From Bacteroidia bacterium (lineage in GTDB: Bacteria > Bacteroidota > Bacteroidia > J057), in assembly GCA_033391075.1 (NCBI GenBank), contig JAWPMV010000003.1:1-64000 (forward strand): a DNA stretch of 64,000 bases, read 5' to 3'. Positions 8,408 to 19,458 of the stretch are shown here, one piece after another. The translations under genes were made by a program, and so were the position numbers. The notes under the pieces were generated by a model. The model had not been told where the DNA came from. It did not search any database and saw only the letters and a program-made list of their open reading frames with translations. Position 1 is the first letter of the stretch, and the number at the start of each line of letters is the position of its first letter.

Positions 8408-9745
8408 TCATTCTCGCTTCCCTTCGAATGACCGCCCATCATTGTTTATCCAAAGAATCTTATTGATGGAATTCTGTTCCCCTTTCTCAAATTTAATGAA
8501 GGCATACAGGGTTCTGCTAAAGTATTTTCCTCCTTCCACAGGAACTAGTTCAGTATAAGCTCCCTCATTCGCTCGAGCATGCAGCTGACCATCTATTTCG
8601 TCTATATACACTTGAAAATTGGGTCCAAAAGCATATACGCCAATGGCATCCTCAAAAGCCAGATGTTGATCTGAAGAAGCGGAAACTGTCTTTGCGCGGC
8701 TTTCATAGGGCTCATCAAAAACAATTGCGGCCAGATCTCTTCGTATGAAATCCGCAACCCCCGTTTGGATGTTTCCCAAAATTATGATGGAAATATCCTC
8801 TTCCTCATAGTGCAGGTAATCGGCAATGAATCCGTTTATTCTTCCATCGTGCCCAAATACCTTTCTATCGAATACTTTATACAATGAAACTCCCAACCCA
8901 TAGTTATTGCCATAATTATTAAAGAGTTTCTGATAAGATGCTTCGGAAAGTAAGGACTTCTCCTTCAAGGAACTGATCCATGTAGAAAGGTCATAAACAT
9001 TACTGTATAGTGATCCCGATCCTTTCAATAATTCCATGGGTAGTTCCACACTCTCAATCCGCTGCTTAAATCCTTTAGGTTCATAACCTTTAGCCATCTT
9101 CAATCTTTGACTCGCTTTCACATCCTGACCGCTTTGTTCCATGCCCAGCGGAGAAAAAATCTCTTGTTGAATAAAACTCTGATAGCTCATGCCACTGAGG
9201 TCTTCAATGATTTGAGCAAGTAGAGCATAAGCACCGTTTGAGTATTGATAACGACTTCCCGGTTCAAATTCCATCTCGGCTTCAAGCAGGGACTTTGACA
9301 AGGCCCCGAGCTTACTATCTCGGCTAACTAATTCTTGAAAATTATCCAGAGCAAATATATCTGGTATGCCCGAGCGGTGGGTTAACAGTTGCTCAATACT
9401 AATTTTAGCCACTTTTGGATAGGCAGGGAAAAAGCGATACAAGGGATCGCTGGTGGAAAGTAAGCCCTCTTCTTCTAATAATAGAATTGCAGCTGCTGTG
9501 AATTGTTTGGAAATGGAGCCTATGCGAAAGGCCGTCTGAGGACTATTTTTTTCATTATTTTCATCATCCAACTTGCCCACGCATTTTTCATACAGAACTT
9601 TTTCTCCTTTAACAATACGAACACAACCGGAAAAGTCCCCGGTATTTGCATAGGTATTCAAGTAGCTATCGATTTTATCAATATGATCCTGACTGAAAAG
9701 GAAAGAAGTGTTTAGCAACAGAAAAAGGAGTACAATAGCTTTCAT
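8408..9745 (-). CDS. Secreted serine hydrolase, class C beta-lactamase fold
   Basis: A 445-residue exported protein of the beta-lactamase class C / penicillin-binding / esterase superfamily. The signal peptide ends near FLFSQD. Catalytic motifs: Ser77-x-x-Lys80 in RIGSISKQF, the Tyr motif in YQYSNGAY, and HDG in FGHDGRINGF. The last hundred or so residues form a small beta domain common in such periplasmic hydrolases. Members include D-aminopeptidases, esterases and peptidoglycan-modifying enzymes, and motifs alone do not separate them. It is the first of three in this window. Confidence 0.85.
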   Translation of the reverse strand: MKAIVLLFLLLNTSFLFSQDHIDKIDSYLNTYANTGDFSGCVRIVKGEKVLYEKCVGKLDDENNEKNSPQTAFRIGSISKQFTAAAILLLEEEGLLSTSDPLYRFFPAYPKVAKISIEQLLTHRSGIPDIFALDNFQELVSRDSKLGALSKSLLEAEMEFEPGSRYQYSNGAYALLAQIIEDLSGMSYQSFIQQEIFSPLGMEQSGQDVKASQRLKMAKGYEPKGFKQRIESVELPMELLKGSGSLYSNVYDLSTWISSLKEKSLLSEASYQKLFNNYGNNYGLGVSLYKVFDRKVFGHDGRINGFIADYLHYEEEDISIIILGNIQTGVADFIRRDLAAIVFDEPYESRAKTVSASSDQHLAFEDAIGVYAFGPNFQVYIDEIDGQLHARANEGAYTELVPVEGGKYFSRTLYAFIKFEKGEQNSINKILWINNDGRSFEGKRE

Positions 9746-9983
9746 AGCAGCAGATGATTTTGAAATTCAAAGCTGAGGCTTTGTATTCGGGAATACCGAA
9801 GTTTTCAATTTTCGTTTCACAGAAGAGGAGAATTATTACGACCATCAAGCAGCCATGTCCCTAAAATTTGAAAGCCATAGCGATTCGAATACTTATTTCG
9901 CAAAAGCATAAGTCTTTTCTTTTACAATTTTTATAAATTCAGCCTACTTAATAAAATCGTCTACTCATAAAGTAAATTTTCAC

Positions 9984-11129
9984 ATGGGGTCTATTAAAGA
10001 CAAACTCATTGCATTCTGTATTATTCTCACGCTGGCCTTCATGATTTCATGTGAAGGTGACGAACCCGTTAATCCTAACCCTCCTCCCCCACCACCGCCT
10101 CCGGTAGAAGATCCTGAAGGTTCAGGAATCGGAGAAGCTCGTGATATCAGTTCTTTTGATTTAGTAGCTGAAATGGGTGTTGGCTGGAATTTGGGTAATA
10201 GTTTTGATGTTACTTCAAGAGATAAGACTTTTTGGGGGAATCCACTTCCTTCTCCAGCTGTAATAAATGCAGTAAAACAAATGGGCTTCAAAACTCTGCG
10301 AATCCCCATAACCTGGGGCTATAACCAAAGTGCTTCTGCCCCTTATACTATAGAATCCAATTACTTGAATGAAGTCAAAAAAGTCGTTGACTATGGCTTC
10401 AAAAACAGCATGCACGTCATCATCAATGTGCATCACGATAATGAATGGGTGAAACCCAATGCCACAGAAGCAGAAAGAACCAAAGATCGACTGGGCAGCC
10501 TATGGACCCAGGTCTCTGAATTCTTCAAAGAATATAATGACTCGCTCATTTTTGAGACCCTAAATGAACCAAGACTGGAAGGCATTCCCCAGGAATGGTC
10601 AGGAGGCACTCCGGAAGGACGAGGCTTTATCAATGACTTTAACAAAGTCGCCGTAGATGCCATACGTGCTACAGGAGGAAATAACGAAAAAAGGCATATC
10701 ATGATTCCTAGCTGGGCAGCCAGTACGGTTACTAATGCTATGAACGATCTAGTCATCCCCAATGATGATCCCAAAATCATTATTTCGCTACACACCTATT
10801 TCCCCTGGCCTTTCGCAGGAGAAGCCTCTGTATCCTGGGGTTCAGATCAGGATAAAGCCGACCTGGAGGGAGAGCTTGATCGCATCCGACAAAAGTGGAT
10901 CGTTGAAGAAGGCAGACCCGTTATCCTGGGTGAATGGGGAACGATCGATCAGAATCCTTTGCAATCCAGAATTCAGTATGCCGAATTTTATGCCCGGGAA
11001 GCTGCCGAAAGAGACTTGTTGACAGTAGTTTGGGATGATGGAGGCATGTTCAGATTATTTGATCGAAGAAATCTTAGCTGGCCCTTCAGTGGCATAGCAT
11101 CTACTATTGTGAATGCTTCGCAAAAGTAA
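9984..11129 (+). CDS. GH5-family glycoside hydrolase (endoglucanase-like) lipoprotein
   Basis: A 381-residue glycosidase. The signal peptide ends in lipobox FMISC (Cys23), and an unbroken run of eight prolines (33-40, within NPNP-P8) then makes a stiff linker holding the catalytic domain off the membrane. GH5 landmarks: GWNLGNSFD, TLRIPITWG, VIINVHHD, the acid/base Glu195 in ETLNEP, SLHTYFPWPFAG, and the nucleophile Glu317 in VILGEWGT. It should cleave internal beta-1,4 bonds in glucans or mannans. It stands alone, not in a SusC/SusD polysaccharide locus. Its 3' end overlaps that of the convergent serine hydrolase gene by 26 bases. Confidence 0.88.
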   Translation: MGSIKDKLIAFCIILTLAFMISCEGDEPVNPNPPPPPPPPVEDPEGSGIGEARDISSFDLVAEMGVGWNLGNSFDVTSRDKTFWGNPLPSPAVINAVKQMGFKTLRIPITWGYNQSASAPYTIESNYLNEVKKVVDYGFKNSMHVIINVHHDNEWVKPNATEAERTKDRLGSLWTQVSEFFKEYNDSLIFETLNEPRLEGIPQEWSGGTPEGRGFINDFNKVAVDAIRATGGNNEKRHIMIPSWAASTVTNAMNDLVIPNDDPKIIISLHTYFPWPFAGEASVSWGSDQDKADLEGELDRIRQKWIVEEGRPVILGEWGTIDQNPLQSRIQYAEFYAREAAERDLLTVVWDDGGMFRLFDRRNLSWPFSGIASTIVNASQK

Positions 11130-12843
11130 GGCTTACCCCTATGACCCATAGGCTAAGCCCTAAATATAGTATCCGCTGAATCAGTCCGAAATATTCTGCT
11201 ACAAATTGGGGATTCGAGGATCTACTCAGCAGTACACCAAAAGAAACCAACATCAGGATGAGGCTTATCATAGAGATAAGCCTCATTTGTCTTAGTTCTT
11301 TTTTCCTCCATAGAATGAGTGCCAGCAAAGGACCAAGGGCTGAAAAAACTATGATATTGGCAAAGAGGGTGTAAAGCTTATGGGGATGGGGAAACAAACT
11401 CGATCCAGCCATAGAAATCGTAACTAGTAGTAGGGGGAAAAGCGGGATCGAAGAAATACCTGATCTTTTACCTATGCGATACAGACTTATAAACAAGAGG
11501 GCCATAAGACCCGCCAGCAAAAAATTCAGACCTCCCATGAAGGTTCCGGAACTACTATAAAAGGCTTCCAGACTCCCGATCCCCTCTCGGATGTGATCAT
11601 AGGCTCCTGCTAAATATCCTCCTATAAAAGTCCCTCCCCATAATAAGGCTACAAAGAAGTACCCACAAAGAAGCATAGACCGGTCTCTCCATTTTCCTCG
11701 AATATAAATCAGACCAAAAAGCAAGGAAATAAAGCCAAGAATGAAAAAGGCTTGCAATTCTCTATTCATGGAAATACCGAATGCCTGGCCTAAGTAAATC
11801 TTGCGGACATTTCGGAGAATTTCTCCTTTCCAAATGAGGATTCCATTGCTACAATACGCAATACTCAAACTATCATCTGGATAATAGAAAAGACTGGACT
11901 CCGAAGCGATATTTCCTCCGGTATGCCCAAATCCCTTTCCTAATTCATCTGCCATTTGCATTAGCCCTAATCCATAAAAGCCCTCGGCTTCCATCATCTT
12001 TTTCAGGCTGCTATCAGAAAGCAATTTCCCTCCAAAAAGAGCTTCTATAAATTTATTGAGATCTGCTGTGGTCGAAACTATGCCTCCTGCACCGCCTGGA
12101 ATATTTCCACTAAAACTACCTTCATCTACCTCATTCCACTCTCCTTCCCAGCGATAGGAATAGGCCTTGTTCTCCAGATCATCCAGTCCCTCAACTTTGA
12201 AATACGTATCCCTTAGCTCGGCTTTTGCAGCGATCCTTTTAGCCAAAGAAGATTCATAATTCCCGCTATCCAGCCTACCAATGATATACCCCAAAAGCAG
12301 GTAATTTGAATTGCTGTATCGAAAGTCTTCATCCGGTTCAAAGTCGGGTGCATATTCGGCGATATGCGGAAGCATAAATGCCTCATCCCTGGGCTCGTCT
12401 ATATAGGTATCCCATTCCTCTTCCGTATCATTTTGGATAAAGTCGTGGATACCACTCCTGTGCCTGAGCATCTGTTCTATGGTGATTTTTTCTGCATGGG
12501 GAATTTGAGGATAGAAGTCCTTCAGCCTGGTCTCCAAGGAAAGCTTGCCCTCCTCTACCAATTGCAGGACCATGGTCGCCGTATAGGTTTTGGTGATGGA
12601 CCAGATTCGATAGTGGGTGTTGGCATCAGCTGCCCTTTCCTCATCCCCCTGAATATAACTTTTCCCAAATGCCCGCTGGTAGATGAGTTTCCCATTTTTG
12701 GAAAGGGTCAGGCTACCCATCGCTTCATTTCTCTCCTCTAGAGAATTGAAATAAGCATCCAGCTCGGCATGATTGAGCTCCTGGCTAAAAACGGAAAGGC
12801 CTGTAAAAAGGCATAGACAAGCGATACTAAGGATTGACTTCAT
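11104..12843 (-). CDS. Membrane-anchored serine hydrolase, class C beta-lactamase fold
   Basis: A 579-residue protein: a signal peptide (about 1-20, ending VFSQ), a beta-lactamase-like catalytic domain to about residue 350, and a C-terminal region with several hydrophobic helices (such as FFILGFISLLFGLIYI, LLCGYFFVALLWGG, FLLAGLMALLFISLY, IIVFSALGPLLALILW). Motifs: Ser-x-x-Lys in RIWSITKTYTA, Tyr in YSNSNYLLL, and GHTGG. This layout of periplasmic hydrolase plus membrane domain is common in Bacteroidota and may act on peptidoglycan or small peptides. The XRE regulator gene lies 107 bases upstream on the same strand and might control it. Confidence 0.85.
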   Translation of the reverse strand: MKSILSIACLCLFTGLSVFSQELNHAELDAYFNSLEERNEAMGSLTLSKNGKLIYQRAFGKSYIQGDEERAADANTHYRIWSITKTYTATMVLQLVEEGKLSLETRLKDFYPQIPHAEKITIEQMLRHRSGIHDFIQNDTEEEWDTYIDEPRDEAFMLPHIAEYAPDFEPDEDFRYSNSNYLLLGYIIGRLDSGNYESSLAKRIAAKAELRDTYFKVEGLDDLENKAYSYRWEGEWNEVDEGSFSGNIPGGAGGIVSTTADLNKFIEALFGGKLLSDSSLKKMMEAEGFYGLGLMQMADELGKGFGHTGGNIASESSLFYYPDDSLSIAYCSNGILIWKGEILRNVRKIYLGQAFGISMNRELQAFFILGFISLLFGLIYIRGKWRDRSMLLCGYFFVALLWGGTFIGGYLAGAYDHIREGIGSLEAFYSSSGTFMGGLNFLLAGLMALLFISLYRIGKRSGISSIPLFPLLLVTISMAGSSLFPHPHKLYTLFANIIVFSALGPLLALILWRKKELRQMRLISMISLILMLVSFGVLLSRSSNPQFVAEYFGLIQRILYLGLSLWVIGVSLTFAKHSQ

Positions 12844-12950
12844 ATGATTAGCTATTTCGGGATAAAGCTAATTGCCCCGAAAGCCATAGACCAAAAGAAG
12901 ACAGGGATGTTTTTACGCCATTTCTATGACAGGCAATGTCATAAGCTGCC

Positions 12951-13532
12951 TTATAGGATATTGGGGATACTCATAAGGATCTCTCTTTCCTCCCCCAAAC
13001 TGACGGCAACTCTCATGGTGATACATATATTGATCAGTACACTCAGGAAATAAAGCGGTACAAAAATGGGAACCTGACTTCCCCTTAAGCCTTCAAATAG
13101 CAGAAGCATAATCACTGATGCTACTGCGATAAAAACCAGGGTGCTCAGGGTATACAGAATTTGGAAGCTCAATATCTTTCGCCCTTTCGTTTCTACCTCC
13201 TTGTGTTCAGATTTATTGAGGAAAATGAGGAGAGGCAGGAGAATATTTCCCAAAGGGAGGATGATCATAGAGAGGGCACTAAGATTCATCAGTTTTACCG
13301 GATGAAAACGGGCTTCCTCTAAAACTGGGTTTTCTAATTCCTCCTTAAAGAGATAATCTGTAGGAATTTCCAGAACCTTCGACAATACTTTTAACGTATG
13401 GGGACTGCCCGCAGACAAGCCTTTTTCAATTCTTTGAATGGTACGAATAGAAATGGCCGAAGCTTCTGAAAGCCCTTCCTGGGTCAATCCGCTTCGCTTT
13501 CGGTAGTAATGGAGTTTTTCTGGAGAGATCAT
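12951..13532 (-). CDS. XRE-family regulator with membrane domain
   Basis: A 193-residue protein with an N-terminal helix-turn-helix (about 4-62: KLHYYRKRSGLTQEGLSEA, then SIRTIQRIEKG) and a C-terminal half of hydrophobic helices (LSALSMIILPLGNILLPLLIF, LSFQILYTLSTLVFIAVASVIMLLLF, VPLYFLSVLINICITM). This one-component layout, DNA-binding head on a small integral-membrane tail, is common in Bacteroidota. Its target is unknown; the serine hydrolase gene directly downstream is the obvious candidate. Confidence 0.8.
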   Translation of the reverse strand: MISPEKLHYYRKRSGLTQEGLSEASAISIRTIQRIEKGLSAGSPHTLKVLSKVLEIPTDYLFKEELENPVLEEARFHPVKLMNLSALSMIILPLGNILLPLLIFLNKSEHKEVETKGRKILSFQILYTLSTLVFIAVASVIMLLLFEGLRGSQVPIFVPLYFLSVLINICITMRVAVSLGEEREILMSIPNIL

Positions 13533-13651
13533 ATACCAATTGGTTTTATACGACTATCTTACTTTAGCCATCTATGAGTACGGAGAATATGGGCATCCGT
13601 TAGTTTCTGATTTTCCTGAATGTGGATGAATACCGTATTTGTACAGAATAT

Positions 13652-14728
13652 TTATTCTCTCTTGAAAGCCCTTTCCATTTGTGTAGCTACCGAAGCAGCT
13701 GATCTAATCGCCCCTTCCATATAACCAGGGTATGCAGCAGCGGTTTCTGTTCCGGCTATCCATAATTTCCCTTGCATATAAGGCGCTTGAAATACAGCAT
13801 GTCCATTGTGTTGGTGGGGTAAGACATGGCTGCTATATGGAGCATAGGTAAAGGGCTCTTGCAGCCAAACAAGCTCTTCATAGGAGCTAAAGTCTTTTAC
13901 CTTATTCCCATAATATTTACGCAATTGTCCCAAGACCATTTCGAGTCGGTCAGTTTTTGAGACCGAATAATAAGAACCATTGAAGAAACCTTTCAAAGCA
14001 TGATGCGTTCCTTCTACATCGCTGTGATCATACATTTCGGGTATCGGCCCTACACTGCTGAAAATAGTCGCGCTGGACTTCCCATTGTCCCAGAAGGCTT
14101 TATCAAATCGAAGTCCCACTTTTATCGATTCTCCCATCCAGGTATGGGTTTCATCCGCAATGCTAGCAAAAGATTCTGGCAACGCAGGCAGACATTGAAT
14201 TCGGGAGGAAAAAAGTCGGGGAGGTAAGGTAGAAACTACATATTTACTAAAGAAGCTTTGACCTTTGCATTGGACCTTCAATCCTCCTGCCTCCTCTTCT
14301 ATCCGTTCCACAATTTGTTCTCTATAGATTTGGCCAGGGGAAAGTTTGGAGGCCAAAGTGTCAATCAGGATAGATGATCCCCCTTTGATTCGATAACTGG
14401 GTTCATTATTAGGAGGGAGCTTAACAAGCTGAGGAGGACTGGTAGAAATCGGTTCGTAAATCGCCCGTTCTCCCAGTACCTGTTCAAATATGCCCAGGCC
14501 CAACTCTTCCAATAGCTCAAGCAAAAAAGTATGCTGCTTGCCGAGCCAGGTCGCCCCCATTTCTATCGGTGCCCCTTCATCAACATAGGCCGTAAATATT
14601 CTCCCCCCTAACCTCTCTCGGGCCTCAAGGATTTTGACATCGAGCTTTTGCTCTTTTAGGAAATAGGCTAGCGTTAAACCTGTCAATCCTCCCCCAATGA
14701 TGAGGACATCTGCCTGGATTTCATTCAT
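13652..14728 (-). CDS. FAD-dependent amine oxidase-like protein
   Basis: A 358-residue flavoprotein of the monoamine oxidase / phytoene desaturase superfamily. The N-terminal dinucleotide-binding motif is DVLIIGGGLTGLTLAYFL, followed by LEARERLGGRIFTA and EMGATWLG. The C-terminal FAD motif reads LWIAGTETAAAYPGYMEGAIRSA. It is shorter than typical flavin monoamine oxidases (about 450 residues) but both FAD ends are intact. No signal peptide is visible, so it is probably cytoplasmic. It starts 12 bases after the alpha/beta hydrolase gene and is the last gene of a four-gene minus-strand run; the amine substrate is unknown. Confidence 0.82.
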   Translation of the reverse strand: MNEIQADVLIIGGGLTGLTLAYFLKEQKLDVKILEARERLGGRIFTAYVDEGAPIEMGATWLGKQHTFLLELLEELGLGIFEQVLGERAIYEPISTSPPQLVKLPPNNEPSYRIKGGSSILIDTLASKLSPGQIYREQIVERIEEEAGGLKVQCKGQSFFSKYVVSTLPPRLFSSRIQCLPALPESFASIADETHTWMGESIKVGLRFDKAFWDNGKSSATIFSSVGPIPEMYDHSDVEGTHHALKGFFNGSYYSVSKTDRLEMVLGQLRKYYGNKVKDFSSYEELVWLQEPFTYAPYSSHVLPHQHNGHAVFQAPYMQGKLWIAGTETAAAYPGYMEGAIRSAASVATQMERAFKRE

Positions 14729-14740
14729 ACTCGAAATTAG

Positions 14741-16126
14741 CTAGAATCGCTCCTGTATCCAATGCCTGATATTCTCCATCACCTTTGGACTAAAGCTGCT
14801 CTCAAGCATAGGATATTCTGTAGGCAAGCCCGTCTTCGCTTCCTGCATCACATGATTTACCCCCTCTGGAATCCAAAAACTCGCATCCTGATTTTCCGCT
14901 TGTTCAAAATAGACTTTCATAGAAGGGAAATTCAGCTCGGGATGTTGAAAGAGATCCAGACTCCCATTGATGATCAGCGTGGGGCATTTCAGGTAGGGCA
15001 ATATATTTTTCGGATGAAAGCTGGCCTGAGCCTTATACCAGGGACTGAGGTAGAGCTTGCTTCTTTCCGCTTTTTCTTTCGGTAGAAAGAATAGTTGATG
15101 AGGAAAACCCGCTTTATCAAAGGTATTTTCTGCCGGAATATTTCCGATGGCCTCCGCTTTATCTTTTTCAGCCATTTCGCTATTCACGATCTCATCCAAT
15201 GCCTTGTAATATGCCAGTATCTCCGCTTTCTGCTTTTCACTCAGCTGGTACATCTCCTGCATTCTGTTCAGACGATCTTTCGACAAATCTCTCAAAGGAA
15301 CCCCTACAGCCCCTAGCTGAATCGTAAAGGCGACTCTTTCCTCTTCTATGGCAGCCATACTGGCAATTACCGTCCCCTCGCTATTCCCGATATAACCAAT
15401 CTTTGTGGGATCTATCTCCTTGCGCTGAGCCAGATAAGCAAAAGCAGCCAGGGCATCTTCTGTAAAATCTGTAAAATCACTTTCCAATAAATTCCCCTCA
15501 GACTCCCCTACCCCACGATCATCGTATCGAAGCACTGCTATCCCTGATTTGCTCAAATGATCCGCCAGCACTAAAAAAGGTTTGTGGCCCATGCTATGAC
15601 TTTGATCCCGATCATTGGCTCCTGCCACCGTAAGTAGAATAGCTGCAGGGAAAGGACCTTCCCCTTCTGGCAAAGTCAGCGTCCCGGCCATTTGAATATT
15701 ATCCTCAAGAGACTTAAATCGAAGCTCTTCTGATGTATAGCCCTGCTCTTGTTTGGGTGTCTGAGGCCGAGCTTTTGTTGTCTGTTCCTTTCGCCCGAAA
15801 ATCAGTTCTACTCTTTGAGGACCTTGTTGCCAATGGCCCCGGATTTCATCTTTATTCGCTCGACCTTCATAAGTAGCAGCAAAAGCAGGTAAACGAAATG
15901 AGAATTGCCCTTCCTCAGATTTCAAATCCTCAAGTTTCATTCCTGCTATTCCGGAGGAAGTAGAAAGCTTGCCGGCGAAAGGTTTGGCTTCAAGCTCGAG
16001 TTCCACAACGATTTCTCCCATGGCTGATTGGAGTTTCCCATACCATTTCCCTGCTAATGCTTCCTGAGCAGATAAACAAAAGGGAAAAAGAATCCATAAA
16101 ATGGATAGATAAATGCTTTTTTGCAT
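14741..16126 (-). CDS. Exported alpha/beta hydrolase
   Basis: A 461-residue exported hydrolase. After the signal peptide (about 1-20, ending LSAQ) come a beta-rich N-terminal domain of about 100 residues and an alpha/beta-hydrolase domain. The nucleophile elbow is GYIGNSEG with Ser249; RYDDRGVGESEG lies upstream, LIINGSLDLFQHPE supplies the Asp region, and GVNHVMQ the His. Comparable proteins are esterases or peptidases of the dienelactone-hydrolase/S9 type with a prefixed domain. It lies between the AraC regulator (67-base gap) and the amine oxidase (12-base gap). Confidence 0.85.
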   Translation of the reverse strand: MQKSIYLSILWILFPFCLSAQEALAGKWYGKLQSAMGEIVVELELEAKPFAGKLSTSSGIAGMKLEDLKSEEGQFSFRLPAFAATYEGRANKDEIRGHWQQGPQRVELIFGRKEQTTKARPQTPKQEQGYTSEELRFKSLEDNIQMAGTLTLPEGEGPFPAAILLTVAGANDRDQSHSMGHKPFLVLADHLSKSGIAVLRYDDRGVGESEGNLLESDFTDFTEDALAAFAYLAQRKEIDPTKIGYIGNSEGTVIASMAAIEEERVAFTIQLGAVGVPLRDLSKDRLNRMQEMYQLSEKQKAEILAYYKALDEIVNSEMAEKDKAEAIGNIPAENTFDKAGFPHQLFFLPKEKAERSKLYLSPWYKAQASFHPKNILPYLKCPTLIINGSLDLFQHPELNFPSMKVYFEQAENQDASFWIPEGVNHVMQEAKTGLPTEYPMLESSFSPKVMENIRHWIQERF

Positions 16127-16193
16127 AGGTATTACTTTTAGGCAAATATGGCCCTTAGGAAAGCTTCGAAGCGTCCGAATTCAGGTATTCAGA

Positions 16194-17336
16194 CTACTTT
16201 CCCTGAGATTCGAGCATTTTTCGGTAGGCTGCGGGAGTGCTCCCTGTCATTTTTTTGAAGGCTGTGTAAAAGGAAGACTTGGAGGAAAAGCCTACTTCAT
16301 AGGCAATTCCTGTCACAGAGAGTTTTTCGCCCAGACCTTCTTTAAATAATCGCTCGGCTTCCCGGATGCGATAGCTATTGATAAACTCATAGAAGTTCTG
16401 TCCAAAAGCTTCATTGATCAATTGGGATAATTGTCGAGCAGGCATCTCCAAAGAATTTGCCAGTTCCTTGATACTTAATTTATCCTGTAAAAAAGGTTTT
16501 TCCTCCTCCATATAGTTTTTCAGGATATGCAGAGCCTCTTCTTTCTTCTGATTGGGTAAACGAGAAGAACTATACTTGAGAACTGCCTTTTCAAATACCT
16601 CCGGATTCAAGACTACGAAATAGGCGAGGTAAAAAAGGTATAAAGAAATCAACACCAGTATCCATAGACCGATATCTATGCCGCTAAGTGAAAAGACGAG
16701 ATAGCGAAGGTTCAAATTTACTAGTAAGAGGAGAATAATGATTCCTGCCAGGGAGTAATAAAAGCGTTTTAGTTTCGTGGGACTGAGGGGATTTTGCACA
16801 GTAGATGAGCTCCCATAATTCTTACTCAACTGAAATGCATAATAGAGGTAGAGTAAGACCTGGATAATAAAGATGGCATTGAATATCAAATAGAGGGGAT
16901 TTGCCCCCCATTGACCCGGGCCGGATTGCTGTATCAGTTGATCGATATAGGCTTCTTTATAAGATAGAGCTTGAAAGTGATAGCTAAATAATCCGACGCC
17001 TATATGGATGAGTGCCGGCAGAAAATGAAGGAGATCTTTTTGCCGAAAGTCTTGTTGGGGAAAGACGATAGCCCGAATCAGGAGAAAGCTTGCCGGGGCA
17101 TATACCAACTGAAACATATAGCTCAGCAAGAGAAAATAGCCTACTGCCTCCTGGAGTTGGTTTCGCAGGATAAAATAATCATAGAGGGTACAAAATAGTC
17201 CCAATATGATGAGGGATAAATAGAGAGAAATCCGGGGACTCTTATTTTTTCGGAGAAAGAGATATAGAATGATAAACCATACCTGGATGCCTCCAAGTAA
17301 GAAGAGAAAACTCGATGCCTGGATTTCGAGGGTCAT
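16194..17336 (-). CDS. Membrane-spanning AraC-family regulator
   Basis: A 380-residue protein with about seven hydrophobic helices in the first 250 residues and a C-terminal AraC DNA-binding domain (about 275-375). In it, KLSIKELANSLEMPARQLSQLINEAFGQNF is the first helix-turn-helix and SVTGIAYEVGFSSKSSFYTAFKKMTGSTPAAYRK the second, the latter close to the AraC consensus. Membrane-embedded AraC regulators of this build are frequent in Bacteroidota and presumably sense an envelope or lipid-soluble signal. It begins 4 bases after the aldo/keto reductase gene ends, so the two are co-transcribed. Confidence 0.88.
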   Translation of the reverse strand: MTLEIQASSFLFLLGGIQVWFIILYLFLRKNKSPRISLYLSLIILGLFCTLYDYFILRNQLQEAVGYFLLLSYMFQLVYAPASFLLIRAIVFPQQDFRQKDLLHFLPALIHIGVGLFSYHFQALSYKEAYIDQLIQQSGPGQWGANPLYLIFNAIFIIQVLLYLYYAFQLSKNYGSSSTVQNPLSPTKLKRFYYSLAGIIILLLLVNLNLRYLVFSLSGIDIGLWILVLISLYLFYLAYFVVLNPEVFEKAVLKYSSSRLPNQKKEEALHILKNYMEEEKPFLQDKLSIKELANSLEMPARQLSQLINEAFGQNFYEFINSYRIREAERLFKEGLGEKLSVTGIAYEVGFSSKSSFYTAFKKMTGSTPAAYRKMLESQGK

Positions 17337-17340
17337 AATT

Positions 17341-18339
<999 letters not shown>

Positions 18340-18421
18340 CTATATATAGCTAGTTAAATTAGTAAGGCACAACCAAAATTCAGAACCAAGATCAAATAAG
18401 CAAATCCGTAAGCATATTGAA

Positions 18422-19285
18422 TCAGTACCTCCCCGGAATCCATTCGGGTTCTCCATGATAAGCATCTACCTGGCTTAGTTGTCGTTCATTCTTTCCATCA
18501 ATATCCATGATGAAAATATGATCCTTCCCCTCTCTCTTGCCATGAAAAGCAATTTTATCTCCTTTGGGGGAAACGGCTATTTCCTGATAAAATGTGAGAT
18601 CATCGGTGATCTGACGTATGGCACCGCTTTCAATATCAACTGAAAAAATATCATTGTGCTCTTTATCCTTTTCATCCGAATAATGATAGGTATAAAAAAT
18701 GCGTTTCCCATCCGGATGCCAGGAGGTATACTTCTCTCTTTTCTCGCTCTCCGTCAAACGTATGCTTTCTCCACTTTCCAGTTTGTATACATAAAGTTCC
18801 GTATTGCCCGATCTATCAGAAAGGAAGCTGAATGTTTGGGAATCCGGCGACCACATAGGGCGGCCATTATAGGAAGGAGTCTGAATTAAAACTTCGCTAC
18901 TTCCATCAATGATTCTAAAAATTGAGATATAGCGGAAGTCTCCCTGCGCATGGGTATAAAGTACTTTTTGACCATCAGGAGAAAGAACATATTCTTTCAA
19001 ATCCTGCGGCTGATATGGGAGGGCTTTCCCTTTAATTGTCATCATCCGAATACTGAAATTCCGGGCGGTATCATTTGAATAGTAGAGGATAGATTTTAAG
19101 CCCGGAATCCACTTGGGGTTCCAGTCCCAGCCCGGATTATCGGTAAGCCGGTGAGCCATCGCTTCCCCTTCTTCCATAATATAAATATCAAAGTTCCCTC
19201 CCTGATTACTTAAATAGGCAATTCTGTCCTGAGCATTTAAGAGAAAAGTTCCCTGGAGTATCAGTAAAAAAACAAAGCTTCTCAT
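18422..19285 (-). CDS. Secreted TolB-like PD40 propeller protein
   Basis: A 287-residue exported protein. I take the ATG at 19285, which begins a clean signal peptide (MRSFVFLLILQGTFLLNAQ), over an in-frame ATG 57 bases upstream. The mature part is a run of WD40-like/PD40 blades: IAYLSNQGGNFDIYIME, WDWNPKWIPG, GRPMWSPDSQTFSFLSDRSGNTELYV, YTSWHPDGKRIFYT, ISVSPKGDKIAFHG and GEPEWIPGRY. Such beta-propellers bind proteins or sugars and need not be enzymes. It is divergent from the BTRD/serine hydrolase gene at 19459. A second PD40 protein lies at 32043. Confidence 0.82.
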   Translation of the reverse strand: MRSFVFLLILQGTFLLNAQDRIAYLSNQGGNFDIYIMEEGEAMAHRLTDNPGWDWNPKWIPGLKSILYYSNDTARNFSIRMMTIKGKALPYQPQDLKEYVLSPDGQKVLYTHAQGDFRYISIFRIIDGSSEVLIQTPSYNGRPMWSPDSQTFSFLSDRSGNTELYVYKLESGESIRLTESEKREKYTSWHPDGKRIFYTYHYSDEKDKEHNDIFSVDIESGAIRQITDDLTFYQEIAVSPKGDKIAFHGKREGKDHIFIMDIDGKNERQLSQVDAYHGEPEWIPGRY

Positions 19286-19458
19286 GCGGTCTTTTTCTTT
19301 AAAATAACAAGGCCATAGCGGCAAATGAAATAGGATTCTCATATATCAAAAAGTATTCATATAAGGAAAAAATATATTGCCTTAGCTGTTGATTGCTCCT
19401 CCCTCTTCTTCGACAAAAAGGGTAGTTCAAATAATTCAAGACTATCAATAATAATCAA